A DNA stretch of 64,000 nt, taken from NCBI GenBank assembly GCA_001972305.1, contig BDDD01000361.1, forward strand, positions 740,265-804,264, read 5' to 3'. Of this stretch, positions 10,753 to 20,274 are shown one piece after another (position 1 is the first letter of the stretch; every line of letters begins with the position of its first letter). The notes under the pieces are model-generated. The model saw nothing but the letters and a program-made list of their open reading frames with translations. It was not told the origin of the DNA and made no database searches. Origin of the DNA: Cephalotus follicularis. Its lineage: Eukaryota > Streptophyta > Magnoliopsida > Oxalidales > Cephalotaceae. A program made the translations under genes and the position numbers.

Positions 10753-11192
10753 GAGTCTCCACCACTGTTCACCGTGTTCCGGGGCGCTTCTCGGCGTGTC
10801 TCCGCCAAAAATGAGTCGAGCAGATTTTTTGGAGTCCGTTGGTGTCTTGGTTGTTTTTTTCGTGGACTGGCCGGAAACTGACAGTGGAGCCGGCAACCAG
10901 CAGTTGCTTCGGTAAGCGCGTATTGGCAAAGTGATGGAGCCGCCAACGATGGTATGGTTCCTAATTTTATGTTTTTGTTGTTTACCGAATTGGTTTCGGT
11001 TAATTGGATGTATGCTTAACTGTTTTCTTTTGTTCGATTGAATATTAAACGGGGATCCTAGGCGCGTAGATTTTGATGGTAAGATGTAATTGTGAACCTT
11101 GACTTGCAGTCTTGGTGTTTTTGAAAAATTAAAATTATACACACTTGCATCCTAGACCCAAAATCGATCGGGACCTTTCCCGGGTTCCAACA

Positions 11193-11208
11193 AGTGCTAT
11201 CAGAGCGA
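11193..11208 (+). other. copia primer-binding site
   Basis: TGCTATCAGAGCG follows the LTR end after two bases. One change from the initiator methionine tRNA complement TGGTATCAGAGC. Confidence 0.75.
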
Positions 11209-12780
11209 TCCATTTTAATATCAATTGGACTTTAATTTTGATTTTTGGTGACTATTTTGGAATGATTAAAGTAGCTGAAATTCTAGTTTAATTCCCTTCC
11301 CATTGCTGTTTTATAAAATTATGTTTTTCTTAAACCGAGGGAAACTAGATTTTAAATAATTTAGTAGGAGTTTTATTGGAATATCGGTGATCTTTGGATT
11401 ATTTCGATTGGTTATCAGAAATTGAAATTGCTTGTGTTTATTTATTTTTATTGTCGATATAGATTTAAATGTCTTATGCATGATGGTAGGCAATGTGATT
11501 GAACTTAGCTTTTGGTTTCTTTTGTGGATGGTTTAAATTTGCTTTGTTTTCATGTACTTTATTTGGTCTGTAATATGGTTGCCTTCGAGCACCATTTTTC
11601 CTTTTTTGTGTAATTCTCTCTCTCCCTCCATTTGTATTATATTATTTATTTTTAAATGTATTTGTGTAAATTTCATTGTTGTAAATAAAAGAAGAGAAGA
11701 ATAGTAAAGGAGCTTGAAGAGGGAGATCAAGGAAATTGCAAGACCAAGTGAAGGCCATGTATGCATGGTGCATTTTGTAATAAAGTAGTTTTAAATAGTT
11801 CGCCTTGTAGACTGAGGGATCACATACGCTCGTGTGATCTCTCATAGATTTAATCCCTAGCCAGGCCATTTTTATTTCTATGTGGATCATAGGATGCATG
11901 AGATGGATGTTTATTTTTTGCAAACAATCCAAACACGTCAAGCATAATAAGTCGTTCCAAATGGGTTGGAAGATTAAAATTGATTTAATAAATGGCTTTG
12001 GTAATTTAAAATTTGACGAGACCACAAATTCATCCAATTGTGAAATAATAAGTCCATAAGCGGTGGGATACAAGGGTGTCCTATCGTTGGCCTTCCACGC
12101 CTTCGTTTACTAGTATGGATATTTTGGGGATAGCGTTGCCAAAGCAGAGGTCCCCCGTATGATCATTTCTACTAAATATCAGTACTGGGGTAGTACTGGA
12201 AGGAAGTAGCCATGTTTTGGTACCGATGGCACGCAAACGGGCGGGTATCAAAACGGGTCTATTTCTTTTAGGGTAGTAGGTCTGACTTATACCGAGTTCA
12301 TACTATTGGCAGGGCCAAAGCGTTGGATTGTATGGGTCGTGAGGCCGAACTTATATCGGATCTTGCATTTCAAGGGCGAGGCCCTAATGCAAATTGATGC
12401 TAAAATGCCTACCTATTTGGTATTATGGTTTGTCTAGCCATAACGGAGACCATGATATTGCAAGATAGATTCCGATCCCCACAAGGAAGCGGGTGCTTTC
12501 CAAATTCCACATGGAGGTGTGGGATACGATTAGAATAGTGGAAGGAGCCATAATTACTAAAGACCAAGAATTATGGTAATAATATGAAATTGAATAATCT
12601 GCTAAATTACTCTCTTGTTTCTTTTAATAGGTTGTTAGATAACATGTTCAATATACTCAAACGGCAGACAGCACCGTTATTTGGCATGTTTTATATTTTC
12701 TTAAGCAACATAATCCACGTTTTTTGAATGGTTGCGCATAGTACTCACGAGCATGAGAATTGCTCATGTTATGACTGAGA
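11209..12780 (+). other. copia untranslated leader
   Basis: About 1.6 kb without a recognisable protein. Bases 11800-11860 contain an inverted pair around GGGATCACATACGC / GTGTGATCTCTC. I see nothing else that I can assign. Confidence 0.5.
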
Positions 12781-12993
12781 TACCCCACATTAGAGATCAA
12801 TGCATCTAACCATCACAAGGCCAGGGCGGCTAAGTGATGGGACAACGATCATAGACCTCAATACATGGCGAGTGTCGCCTTGATGCCAAACTGGAAAACG
12901 CTATGTATTTCTTCACAGACCTTATGTGCCGTGTTGATACAACTTGAGGAGCTGTTTGGCACACAGTCGAGGACTGATAAAGTAGTTTTGGAC
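12781..12993 (+). pseudogene. copia gag fragment, interrupted by Tekay B
   Basis: A frame before 12993 reads SVALMPNWKTL and then LIQLEELFGTQSRTD, resembling the helical C-terminal half of copia gag (L..LFG.Q.R). It is cut by Tekay B at the TGGAC target. No start codon or full domain can be followed. Confidence 0.5.
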
Positions 12994-13412
12994 TGTCACA
13001 CCCTGTATTTCCATTCACGTATAATGGACAAGCAAATGTGGTGATATCAGAAATAAGCATAAATAATATTCCAGCATAATTCAAAAATAAATTTGCGGAA
13101 GCATTTGATAAGCTGAAATATAAATACAAGCCGTCCGCACGCATCCCATACTACGTGCGGGTAAAACAACAAAGTCTTTAAACAAAGGAAAATACAACAC
13201 TAACACGGGATGTGATCCGTTCGATACTATACAATACATCATAAATATTAAAATAATAACCTTAAAATAACAAAAGAAGCTCTCCAAGTTTCAGCAGCAG
13301 TCTCCAAATGTCCTTGCTTAATCTGAAATTGTAGGGGTTAGCCGTTGTCCTCACTTGGCTAAGTAGGAAGATAATGCATGCTAAGGAATATATGAATGCA
13401 ACATGTATGACA
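12994..13412 (-). repeat. Tekay B 3' LTR, first segment
   Basis: Matches 24397-24816 of the right LTR almost base for base up to ACATGTATGACA, where the SIRE-like sequence starts. Confidence 0.88.
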
Positions 13413-13852
13413 CCCCCCTGGCAGTCGACTGGTCCCCTGCTTCAGTCGGCTGGATTGGGTGTAAAATGTTACAGAAGCTTCTGCCTGAAATTGTACCCAT
13501 GGCAGTCGACTGATGCCCTGTGACAGTCGACTGGATTTGCCTGGCAGTCGACTGGACCCCTCTGTCAGTCGATTGGTGTGCTGTTTCTGTAGATTCTGGG
13601 GTTTGGTTGAAGATGCAGTCGACTACATAACTTTGGGAGTCGACTCCTAGCCTTGGCAGTCGACTGGATTGATCTCCAGTCGGCTGGAATTGCCTGTATC
13701 TGCATAAACATTCTTGGCACAACTTTTGGACATAAGATCAAGTGAGTATGTGAAGTTATAACTTGAAGAATCATGCATACAAGTAATCTATGTTTGTTAA
13801 TCATCAAAATAACATATGTAAATGCAATTAAACGGGGTGGCAAAGGCCAACA
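13413..13852 (-). repeat. SIRE-like 3' LTR, truncated
   Basis: Matches the last 440 bp or so of the 5' LTR (17512-17950). The other 810 bp are missing together with about 480 bp of the Tekay B LTR, which indicates one deletion across the junction near 13412. Confidence 0.85.
13422..13686. repeat. phased palindrome array (CAGTCGACTG), 10 sites
   Basis: Sites start at 13422, 13443, 13503, 13524, 13545, 13566, 13616, 13637, 13657 and 13677. Most steps are 20-21 bp, and the two larger gaps are 60 and 50 bp. CAGTCGACTG is a perfect palindrome; variants are CAGTCGGCTG and CAGTCGATTG. Spacer text differs between sites. Confidence 0.9.
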
Positions 13853-13868
13853 ATCTCCCCCTTTTTGA
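13853..13868 (-). other. SIRE-like polypurine tract
   Basis: The minus strand reads AAAAAGGGGGAGAT immediately before the LTR start TGTTGGCC. The same tract is at 63532-63547 in the second copy. Confidence 0.85.
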
Positions 13869-14482
13869 TGATTGACAAAACATGCATATTTTGCATGAGT
13901 CTTGACAAATTTTACCTAATTTAGTTCCAAAGCCCAATTTTACCAGTATAGGCATATCCAATGTACTTGACATAACAAAGTACACTTGCTCAATGCAAGT
14001 TTACAACCCATCATCATCAATATGCAATATTTTCAATTTTATCAATAAATTCCCAAAAGCATACAATGTCTACAATGTCTCAAATGCAATGTGCAAAATA
14101 TAAATCTTCTCTCCCCCTTTTTGTCAAGCTACAAAAAGAGAAGTGGAGCTCCCCCTCAACTTATGCATTCCGATACAATTTTATCAATAAAAACAATGCA
14201 ATAAGAGAGATCCATTAAGATTGAAGCACAATTCTATTAAACATTTGAAGTAAACAAATCAAAGCAATAATATGATATACTTTGGCATTCAACACATAAT
14301 CCAAATACATAAGCCACATTCATGTAACGCAAAGCATTAAAGATCAACGCATTTTATCATTAAATACTCAAAGCTTGAAAGTACATAATCCACATTGTCT
14401 TTTCACATAAGTTAAACACTAAAAGCCATTACAAATGCAAAGTTCAAAAATACAAGGAAAAACATGTGATGCAAATGTAAGC
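13869..14482 (-). other. SIRE-like 3' untranslated region
   Basis: Non-coding and A-rich on the plus strand, with repeated CTCCCCCTTTTTGTCAA-like blocks at 13854 and 14110. It is collinear with 63548-64000 of the second copy. No gene seen. Confidence 0.6.
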
Positions 14483-15637
14483 TCAAGATGGAGGAGGGTG
14501 CTGTGGGAAAGCGTTTTGAAGCAACTGGAGGATGTCTGCTTGTCCTTGTCGAAGATCGGCATGTCCTTGAAGAATGTTTGCTTGGCCTTCACGAAACTGA
14601 TGCATTTCACCTTTGATAAAATCCATATCAGCTTGGGCAATATCCATTCTGGCCATAAGTGAATCAAGAGTAGGCCTGCTGCTGCTACTGCTCGGTCCAG
14701 CACTCGGACGCATCTCATACTGCTGTGGATCGTCCTCCTCCTCATCATCATCATCCCTAACCCTAACATGCTCTGGCTCTCTTGCTTGCTCTCTACCTCT
14801 TCCATGCATCTTTACCCACTCGTTATCCTCAAACACAATGCCACAATGTCTAAGTCCCGCTTTATTCACCAAATGCTTATGGGAAGGCTTAACACTTTGC
14901 TCATCATCCAGGATATCTATGTTAAAAGAAGCTAGGATAGTCGAAATGATCCTACTAAGAAGCATAGGATATGGAGTGTAATTTGGCCTAGACAATAAGT
15001 GGTTGACAATAAGATAGGGTAGGTTAATTTGGGTTCCGTTTTTAACACAAGCGACGAATTTAAGGTCGCGCTCGGAGGGGAGTGTGTGTGATCCTTCTTT
15101 AGGAAGAAAAGTGTTGGTAAAAAGGAGTAGAATAATCCTAGAGGCAATAGGCAAGTGACTACTAGTCACATTCATAAGTGGATTCACATTTGGTTGCTCT
15201 AGACAAATCCCTAGTGCCTCGGTTTTTCCAATGTCATGAAAATTAGTAATTCCCTCATTGGGAATTCCTAATGTTTCGGCAACTAAGTCGGGAGTAATAC
15301 AGATGGGAGTGCTTAGAATAAACGAATTGGCAATGCAAGTGGTGGAGGTTGCTAAATTGGCATAAAACATTTTCACTAGCCTATGGTATATGGTGTGAGA
15401 TGAGCAAATATAATCAAGCCAACCCATAGCTTCAAACCAAGTTATCACAATAGAAAGATTGCTAATCAATACATCCCTACTCAGCCATTTCTCACAATGT
15501 AACTTAACTGAGCTAAAATAGGAGTTATACCTATTTTCTTTCTCCTTGGAGAGAAAGAGTTCATTGTTGAAATCAATCTCCACTTGTGAAGCCCTAGGTA
15601 GCCTTGAAGTAGTTGCTCTTGCTCTCTTAGGTCCCAT
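14483..15637 (-). CDS. extra ORF of SIRE-like element, 384 codons, uninterrupted
   Basis: Full ORF from ATG (MGPKRARATTSR) to stop, between the RNase H remnant and the 3' LTR, the place where SIRE-type elements carry an additional (often called env-like) ORF. Residues 1-12 are basic. Residues 20-260 form a globular-looking domain with KMFYANLATS and LVAETLGIPNEGI, which recalls the plant retrotransposon domain often labelled putative plant transposon protein; I could not verify this. Residues about 290-300 are acidic (DDDDEEEDD), 310-325 serine-rich, and 335-378 a heptad coil with repeats EGQANIL, QGHADLR, QGQADIL. I see no signal peptide or membrane segment, so an envelope role is not supported. 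Function unknown. That it is open while everything around is broken suggests youth or selection. Confidence 0.75.
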   Translation of the reverse strand: MGPKRARATTSRLPRASQVEIDFNNELFLSKEKENRYNSYFSSVKLHCEKWLSRDVLISNLSIVITWFEAMGWLDYICSSHTIYHRLVKMFYANLATSTTCIANSFILSTPICITPDLVAETLGIPNEGITNFHDIGKTEALGICLEQPNVNPLMNVTSSHLPIASRIILLLFTNTFLPKEGSHTLPSERDLKFVACVKNGTQINLPYLIVNHLLSRPNYTPYPMLLSRIISTILASFNIDILDDEQSVKPSHKHLVNKAGLRHCGIVFEDNEWVKMHGRGREQAREPEHVRVRDDDDEEEDDPQQYEMRPSAGPSSSSSRPTLDSLMARMDIAQADMDFIKGEMHQFREGQANILQGHADLRQGQADILQLLQNAFPQHPPPS

Positions 15638-16042
15638 TGTGAAGATAGCAGGTCTAATTTTGAGAGAGAATAGGTTTTTGGCGTTTTAACAATGTGAGAA
15701 GTGAGAGAGGGCAGGTGAGAAGTCGAGTTTAAAACCCTGTCTGTCGAGACTCCAGTCGACTGGCCACTAATGGCAGTCGACTGGATTAGCACGCAGTCGA
15801 CTGGACAAGTTGTCCAGTCGGCTGTTTTCTGCAGAAATAGGAAGTGCAGAAAATTGCCAATCCGACTTGAAAATGCAAACCTTTGGTACACTATTATGGA
15901 CTAATAGCAACCAAGGTAAGTGAGCTAATATATGTTATTGAGTTTGAAAACTCAATGTTTAAATGCAAGATGATTTTTGAAAACATTTTTCACTTGATTC
16001 AATCAAAAAACAATTAAGCATCACAATTACACCTAAAATGAG
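15638..16042 (-). promoter_or_regulatory. spacer upstream of extra ORF with four phased palindromes
   Basis: CAGTCGACTG-type sites start at 15753, 15774, 15794 and 15815, steps 21, 20 and 21 bp, lying 110-190 bp before the ATG of the 384-codon ORF. The location is like a promoter or leader; a regulatory role is inference. Confidence 0.5.
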
Positions 16043-16642
16043 TTAGGAAGGATTTTGCATACCTAGCTCCCTTCGCAATGTGCAGAAACGTTCGTTGTCC
16101 AGCGGCTTTGTGAGAATATCTGCAACTTGGTTTAACGTGTCAATATATTCAAGAAATATGTCACCCTTTTCAACATGATCTCTAAGAAAATGATGTCTAA
16201 TTTCAATGTGCTTAGACTTAGAGTGTTGAACATTTAGCAAGGCAAGTTTGGCATTCTTAACTTGCTCGGTACCCTCGTGGGTTAGGATGAGCAATTTCCA
16301 CACCTCATGTGCGGAAGTACATCTCCTAACGAGATTGTATTCGGTCTTGTCTAAAGATACAAGTAAAATGTTCAATGCCTTGTTATCTATAGTCAATTTT
16401 CTAAAGTCATCCTCATCCAATTCGTCTTCCAGTTTGGAAACGAGTTCATTTTTGTCATTGAGCTTCATAGGGGTGTGAGGGCCATTCTTAACACTAAGCC
16501 AATTCCTAAAGTCTCTAGACTTAAGGTATATCTCCATACGGCTTTTCCAATAAGGAAAATCGTCACCACTAAAGAATGGGACCTTAAATTCGGAGACATC
16601 ATCATTGTGTCGGGATTGGTTGTTCATGCTAGTAGCGGCCAT
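16043..16642 (-). CDS. gag-RNase H fusion ORF of SIRE-like element (199 codons)
   Basis: Starts MAATSMNNQ, 40 bp inside the primer-binding site. Residues 1-140 are copia gag N-terminal region (VPFFSGDDFPYWKSRMEIY, DNKALNILLVSLDKTEYNLV). From VQHSKSKHIEIRHHFLRDH to the end (LADILTKPL-like VADILTKPLDNERF, LRRELGM) it is the C-terminus of copia RNase H. The join, near LALLN/VQHS, keeps the frame, and the usual terminal stop follows. It results from an internal deletion of several kb that removed gag C-terminus, protease, integrase and RT. Catalytic residues of RNase H are absent, so any product could act only through gag. Confidence 0.8.
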   Translation of the reverse strand: MAATSMNNQSRHNDDVSEFKVPFFSGDDFPYWKSRMEIYLKSRDFRNWLSVKNGPHTPMKLNDKNELVSKLEDELDEDDFRKLTIDNKALNILLVSLDKTEYNLVRRCTSAHEVWKLLILTHEGTEQVKNAKLALLNVQHSKSKHIEIRHHFLRDHVEKGDIFLEYIDTLNQVADILTKPLDNERFCTLRRELGMQNPS

Positions 16643-16680
16643 GATCTAAACTCAATATGTTAATCTTTAAAAAAAAAGAG

Positions 16681-16700
16681 TAACCCTCTCTGATACCAAT
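16681..16700 (-). other. SIRE-like primer-binding site
   Basis: The minus strand reads TGGTATCAGAGAGGGTTA two or three bases after the LTR end CTTCCTACA, matching the initiator methionine tRNA 3' end. Confidence 0.88.
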
Positions 16701-17950
16701 TGTAGGAAGTCTAGAGGGGGGGTGAATAGACTAATAAAATTTACTAGCAATAATACCACAAAATAATTCAATTTACACAAACACACAATTGCGGAAATGT
16801 AAAGAGTGTAGGGTTTAGAAAATGCAAACGGATATATAGTGGTTCGGCAAACCGCCTACGTCCACTCCCCAAGGCCTCCCCTTGAGTATTTCACTAGTAT
16901 GCCCCAATCCGAGCTTGAAACTCCAACCGAGCTCCAACAACTTTCGCTCCAACCAAGCGAATTACAACTTTGCTCCAACCGAGCAATACAAGAGACAACC
17001 TCTCTTGTATGAGTGAAATAAGTGTTTGAATGAATACAAATTCGTAGTGAATTTGTTTACAATGAAGCTCACTTTAAACAAAGCTACAAGTGTGTATGTA
17101 ATGTAAAGAACAAAGCTTTGTAAATGTAGATGATTGCTTTGGATTGATCTCTTTTGATTTTTTGAATGCTTGGTATTGTACTTGAGATAGCTTGAGAGAA
17201 TGTGTAACTTGAAAGCTTAATCCCTTGTGCAAGAGGTCCAATTTTCCTCTTATAGTTGAACCTCCAACGGATCTATTTTTAACTGTCTGATACAAATCCA
17301 GTCGGCTGGATTTGGACGGCAGTTAGCTGGTTTAATGGCACGTATATTTGAATATAGCCATTGGTAGTTCGGCAGTCGGCTGGATCCTGTAGGCAGTCGA
17401 CTGGTGTGCTCGGCAGTCGACTGATGCCCTGCTTCAGTCGGCTGTTGAGGCTAAATAAGAAGTTACAGAACATACTGCCAGATTTTGCACAATTGATGGC
17501 AGTCAGCTGGAATCCCTGGCAGTCGACTGGTCCCCTGCTTCAGTCGGCTGGATTGGGTGTAAAATGTTACAGAAGCTTCTGCCTGAAATTGTACCCATGG
17601 CAGTCGACTAATGCCCTGTGACAGTCGACTGGATTTGCCTGGCAGTCGACTGGACCCCTGTGTCAGTCGACTGGTGTGCTGTTTCTGCAGATTCTGGGGT
17701 TTGGTTGAAGATGCAGTCGACTACATAACTTTGGAAGTCGACTCCTAGCCTTGGCAGTCGACTAGATTGCTCTCCAGTCGGCTGGAATTGCCTGTATCTG
17801 CATAAACATTCTTGGCACAACTTTTGGACATAAGATCAAGTGAGTATGTGAAGTTATAACTTGAAGAATCATGCATACAAGTAATCTATGTTTGTTAATC
17901 ATCAAAATAACATATGTAAATGCAATTAAACGTGGTGGCAAAGGCCAACA
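16701..17950 (-). repeat. SIRE-like 5' LTR, complete
   Basis: 1250 bp, plus-strand ends TGTAGGAAGTC and GGCCAACA. Similar over its length to 62257-63531. It carries 17 phased palindromes between 17299 and 17784. Confidence 0.9.
17299..17784. repeat. phased palindrome array (CAGTCGACTG), 17 sites
   Basis: Starts at 17299, 17320, 17373, 17394, 17414, 17435, 17500, 17520, 17541, 17601, 17622, 17643, 17664, 17714, 17735, 17755 and 17775. Steps within clusters are 20 or 21 bp; gaps are 53, 65, 60 and 50 bp. The same 17-site pattern recurs at 62877-63367. Confidence 0.92.
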
Positions 17951-18444
17951 AAGTCATTTATCGTACGTCTCTTCGGAGGAAAACGATCTCAATTCAATAG
18001 TGGTTTCCAGTTTGGGTAAACAAAACAGTAGGTACCTCTCATATAGGAGGAAAAATCTGTAGTTCCTTTTAAACAATAAGTGTCCATTTGAAAATGATAG
18101 TTGATATCATGATTTGGGTACATAGCCCACAATTGGTTTCAATTATTGAATACAATGGCAGTGGTGTTAAATGACACCAAAACAGTTTATAATAAAATGA
18201 CAGTAGCATATTCAGAAACAATATCACAAATCAATAGTTCTTGCAATAATAGTTTTCCTTTGAAAATGGTGTTTAAAACCATGCATTGTGCATATAGCAC
18301 ATAGTTCATTTGATCGTTGCAATATGAGTAGTAACAATGTTAAATAACATCAAACGGTATATACTATATGGTGGTAGCATATACAATTCAATAACAGTAC
18401 CAACAGTAGCAATTCAATCAATGTTATGCAATTTCTACCCAGAA

Positions 18445-18557
18445 CAGTCGGCTGCCCTCAAGATTAGCTGACTGTTTTGGTTGTGTAGTCCACTGTTTGG
18501 ACATGGCAGTCGACTGGATAGGTTGAGTAGTCGACTGCCAAGGGGTCCAGTCGATTG
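18445..18557. repeat. phased palindrome array in Tekay B LTR, 6 sites
   Basis: CAGTCGACTG-like sites start at 18445, 18465, 18486, 18507, 18528 and 18548, steps 20, 21, 21, 21 and 20 bp. A second group of four lies at 19576, 19597, 19625 and 19646. Confidence 0.88.
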
Positions 18558-19575
18558 CCTCTGCCCAGAAAATGCAGAAAATAGAAAGTCATGCACTTCA
18601 AGTTCAATTTCCAATCAATTTCAACACATGTAATCATGCAGAAAATAACCATACATAATATGCATACTCACATCTTCCATAACATATCATCACCCCTACC
18701 TCAAATCGCTATCCCAAGATCAATTGAGTTTGATCTTTCTCCTTGAGTTCCAAGTCACTTTCACCAACAAATCTTTCAATTTCCAGCAGTATCAATCTAT
18801 GCATGTTTGTTTATGAACACATGCATCAGTACCAGTAAGTTTCAATAACTTTAACAGTGGTTAAATCATTAATCCATTTAAGTCTCAACTTTCCTTTTTC
18901 CAATTTCCCTTTGAATTCTATGTTAAGTATCATTCAATCTCGGATTCATTGATCTTAAGTGTGTTGACCGAAGGTATATACATACTCAGGAACCATTAAG
19001 CATATATCCTAACACTAACAACAATTAAAATCCATTCTAGAGGTTATAGTCACCAATTTCACTTGATCCAATCACTATTTTCCATTTCAATACAAGAGGT
19101 TGTTAATCCTAATATTAACAGAAGATATTCTACATTCTCCTAGCTATTTTATCAACATAACAACAGAGAGTTCGAATCAAGGACTTACCAAGAGTCCAAA
19201 GCTTCCAAGTCCTCCTTAGTGCTCTCTACAATTCATCCAAAGCAAGCTCCAATGATCCTTAGCCACTCTCACTTCCCTTAGTGTTTTCTAACACCCATAT
19301 CATAATTCAACAGCTGATATAAGTCTCAAAGACTTTGAATTCGTCATATTCTCTTCCCTAAGTCACATGCACACACTTTTCTCTCTTTTCTTCCTATCAC
19401 ATGCATCCCTCTCTTCACCTTTCTCTCATTGTTAATCAATTTGTAGGTTGTAGGTCTGCAGAGAGCATGCAAGCATTCACTTTTGCATGTTCTGGCAGGT
19501 GGTGAAACGCATGTGCCTCCTACCCACCTGTCCTTCTTGTCTCTGCACATGCCAGGAATCTGTCCTGGGCAATTC

Positions 19576-19655
19576 CAGTCGACTGGATATAGTGGGCAGT
19601 CGACTGCCTTCAATACGTAGCAAACAGTCGACTGTTGCCCTGTGACAGTCAACTG
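19576..19655. repeat. phased palindrome array in Tekay B LTR, 4 sites
   Basis: Sites at 19576, 19597, 19625 and 19646. The spacer TTGCCCTGTGA between the last two is nearly the same as in the SIRE-like array (ATGCCCTGTGA at 13513), although the two elements belong to different superfamilies. Confidence 0.85.
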
Positions 19656-19828
19656 GTTGAGCTGGTTTAGGGTTTCCCAACTTTGATACTTCACCAAATG
19701 TACACCCATTCATCCCAAGCATTTACCAATCATAGAATTTAATCTAATTGGACAAATAACTCAATTAAAATGTATATTTTATTTCAAAATTGGATCAATA
19801 TACATTAATTGAATTTGCGGTTATTACA

Positions 19829-19846
19829 TTCCCCCCTCCTTAAAGA
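19829..19846 (-). other. Tekay B polypurine tract
   Basis: The minus strand reads TTTAAGGAGGGGGGAA directly before the LTR start TGTAATAACC. Confidence 0.85.
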
Positions 19847-19873
19847 AAATTCGTCCTCGAATTTAGCCCTTCA

Positions 19874-20274
19874 TTACATTTCGAATAAGTGGGGAAACGT
19901 TTCCCTCATTTCGTCCTCACGCTCCCACGTAGCTTCCTCAGCTCCGTGAAAATGCCACAACACTTTGACCATAGGGATGGTCTTGTTCCTTAGAAACTTT
20001 TCCGTGCGATCCATAATCCTCGTCGGCCTTTCTTCATAAGTCAATCTAGGACTAATGAATCCAGGGTCGTAGCTCAAAATGTGAGATGGGTCGGGTACGT
20101 ATTTCCGTAACATGGAAACATGAAATACGTTATGTACGTCTGACAAGCTACGCGGTAGTGCAATCTGATATGCTACCTCCCCCACACTCTCTAGTATCTC
20201 ATAAGGTCCAATATACCTTGGAGCCAACTTCCCTTTAAGGCCAAAACTGTGTATCCCTTTCGAAGGCGAGATCT
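19874..20274 (-). pseudogene. Tekay B integrase C-terminus with chromodomain-like end
   Basis: Reads LAPRYIGPYEILESVGEVAY, then SDVHNVFHVSMLRKYVPDPSH and, at the end, KVLWHFHGAEEATWERED before HLFEM and stop. The last part is the degenerate chromodomain carried by Tekay/Del chromoviruses, thought to direct integration to heterochromatin. A frameshift near 20270 separates it from the upstream integrase frame. Confidence 0.85.

Larger units (their letters stand above)
8270..11192 (+). repeat. copia 5' LTR with assembly gap and local duplication
   Basis: Pairs with 28397-30839. It is 2923 bp against 2443 bp for the 3' LTR. The 480-bp excess equals the offset between the duplicated text at 8717 and 9199, so the true LTR was probably about 2.44 kb. 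Confidence 0.88.
13413..17950 (-). mobile_element. SIRE-like Ty1/copia element, deletion derivative with an extra ORF
   Basis: Minus-strand order: 5' LTR 17950-16701, initiator-Met primer-binding site, a gag-RNase H fusion ORF (16642-16043), an uninterrupted extra ORF (15637-14483), a polypurine tract and a 3' LTR truncated to 13413-13852. The tract AAAAAGGGGGAGAT before TGTTGGCC and the additional ORF after pol are typical of SIRE/Maximus-type copia elements. Protease, integrase and RT are deleted. The internal region is only about 2.85 kb, so movement would need proteins from another copy. Confidence 0.82.
17951..19828 (-). repeat. Tekay B 3' LTR, second segment
   Basis: Similar in order to 57850-59604 of the related LTR (GTACGTCTCTTCGGAGGAAA, CTACCTCAAATCGCTATCCC) and to the end of the right LTR (24930-25039). 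It finishes GGTTATTACA. It holds two small phased-palindrome groups. Confidence 0.82.

Noticed and set aside
13422-13686. CRISPR-like array of short repeats with spacers
   Set aside because: Repeat of only 10 bp and spacers of about 11 bp inside an LTR of a plant element; no cas genes and no resemblance to known array geometry.
13381-13843. Proteins with QST/VDC repeats (and at 17608-17820, 63170-63415)
   Set aside because: They are translations of the phased CAGTCGACTG array in one frame or another, not genes.
14483-15637. Envelope glycoprotein
   Set aside because: No signal peptide, transmembrane helix or fusion-peptide-like segment is visible; only position resembles the env-like ORF of SIRE-type elements.
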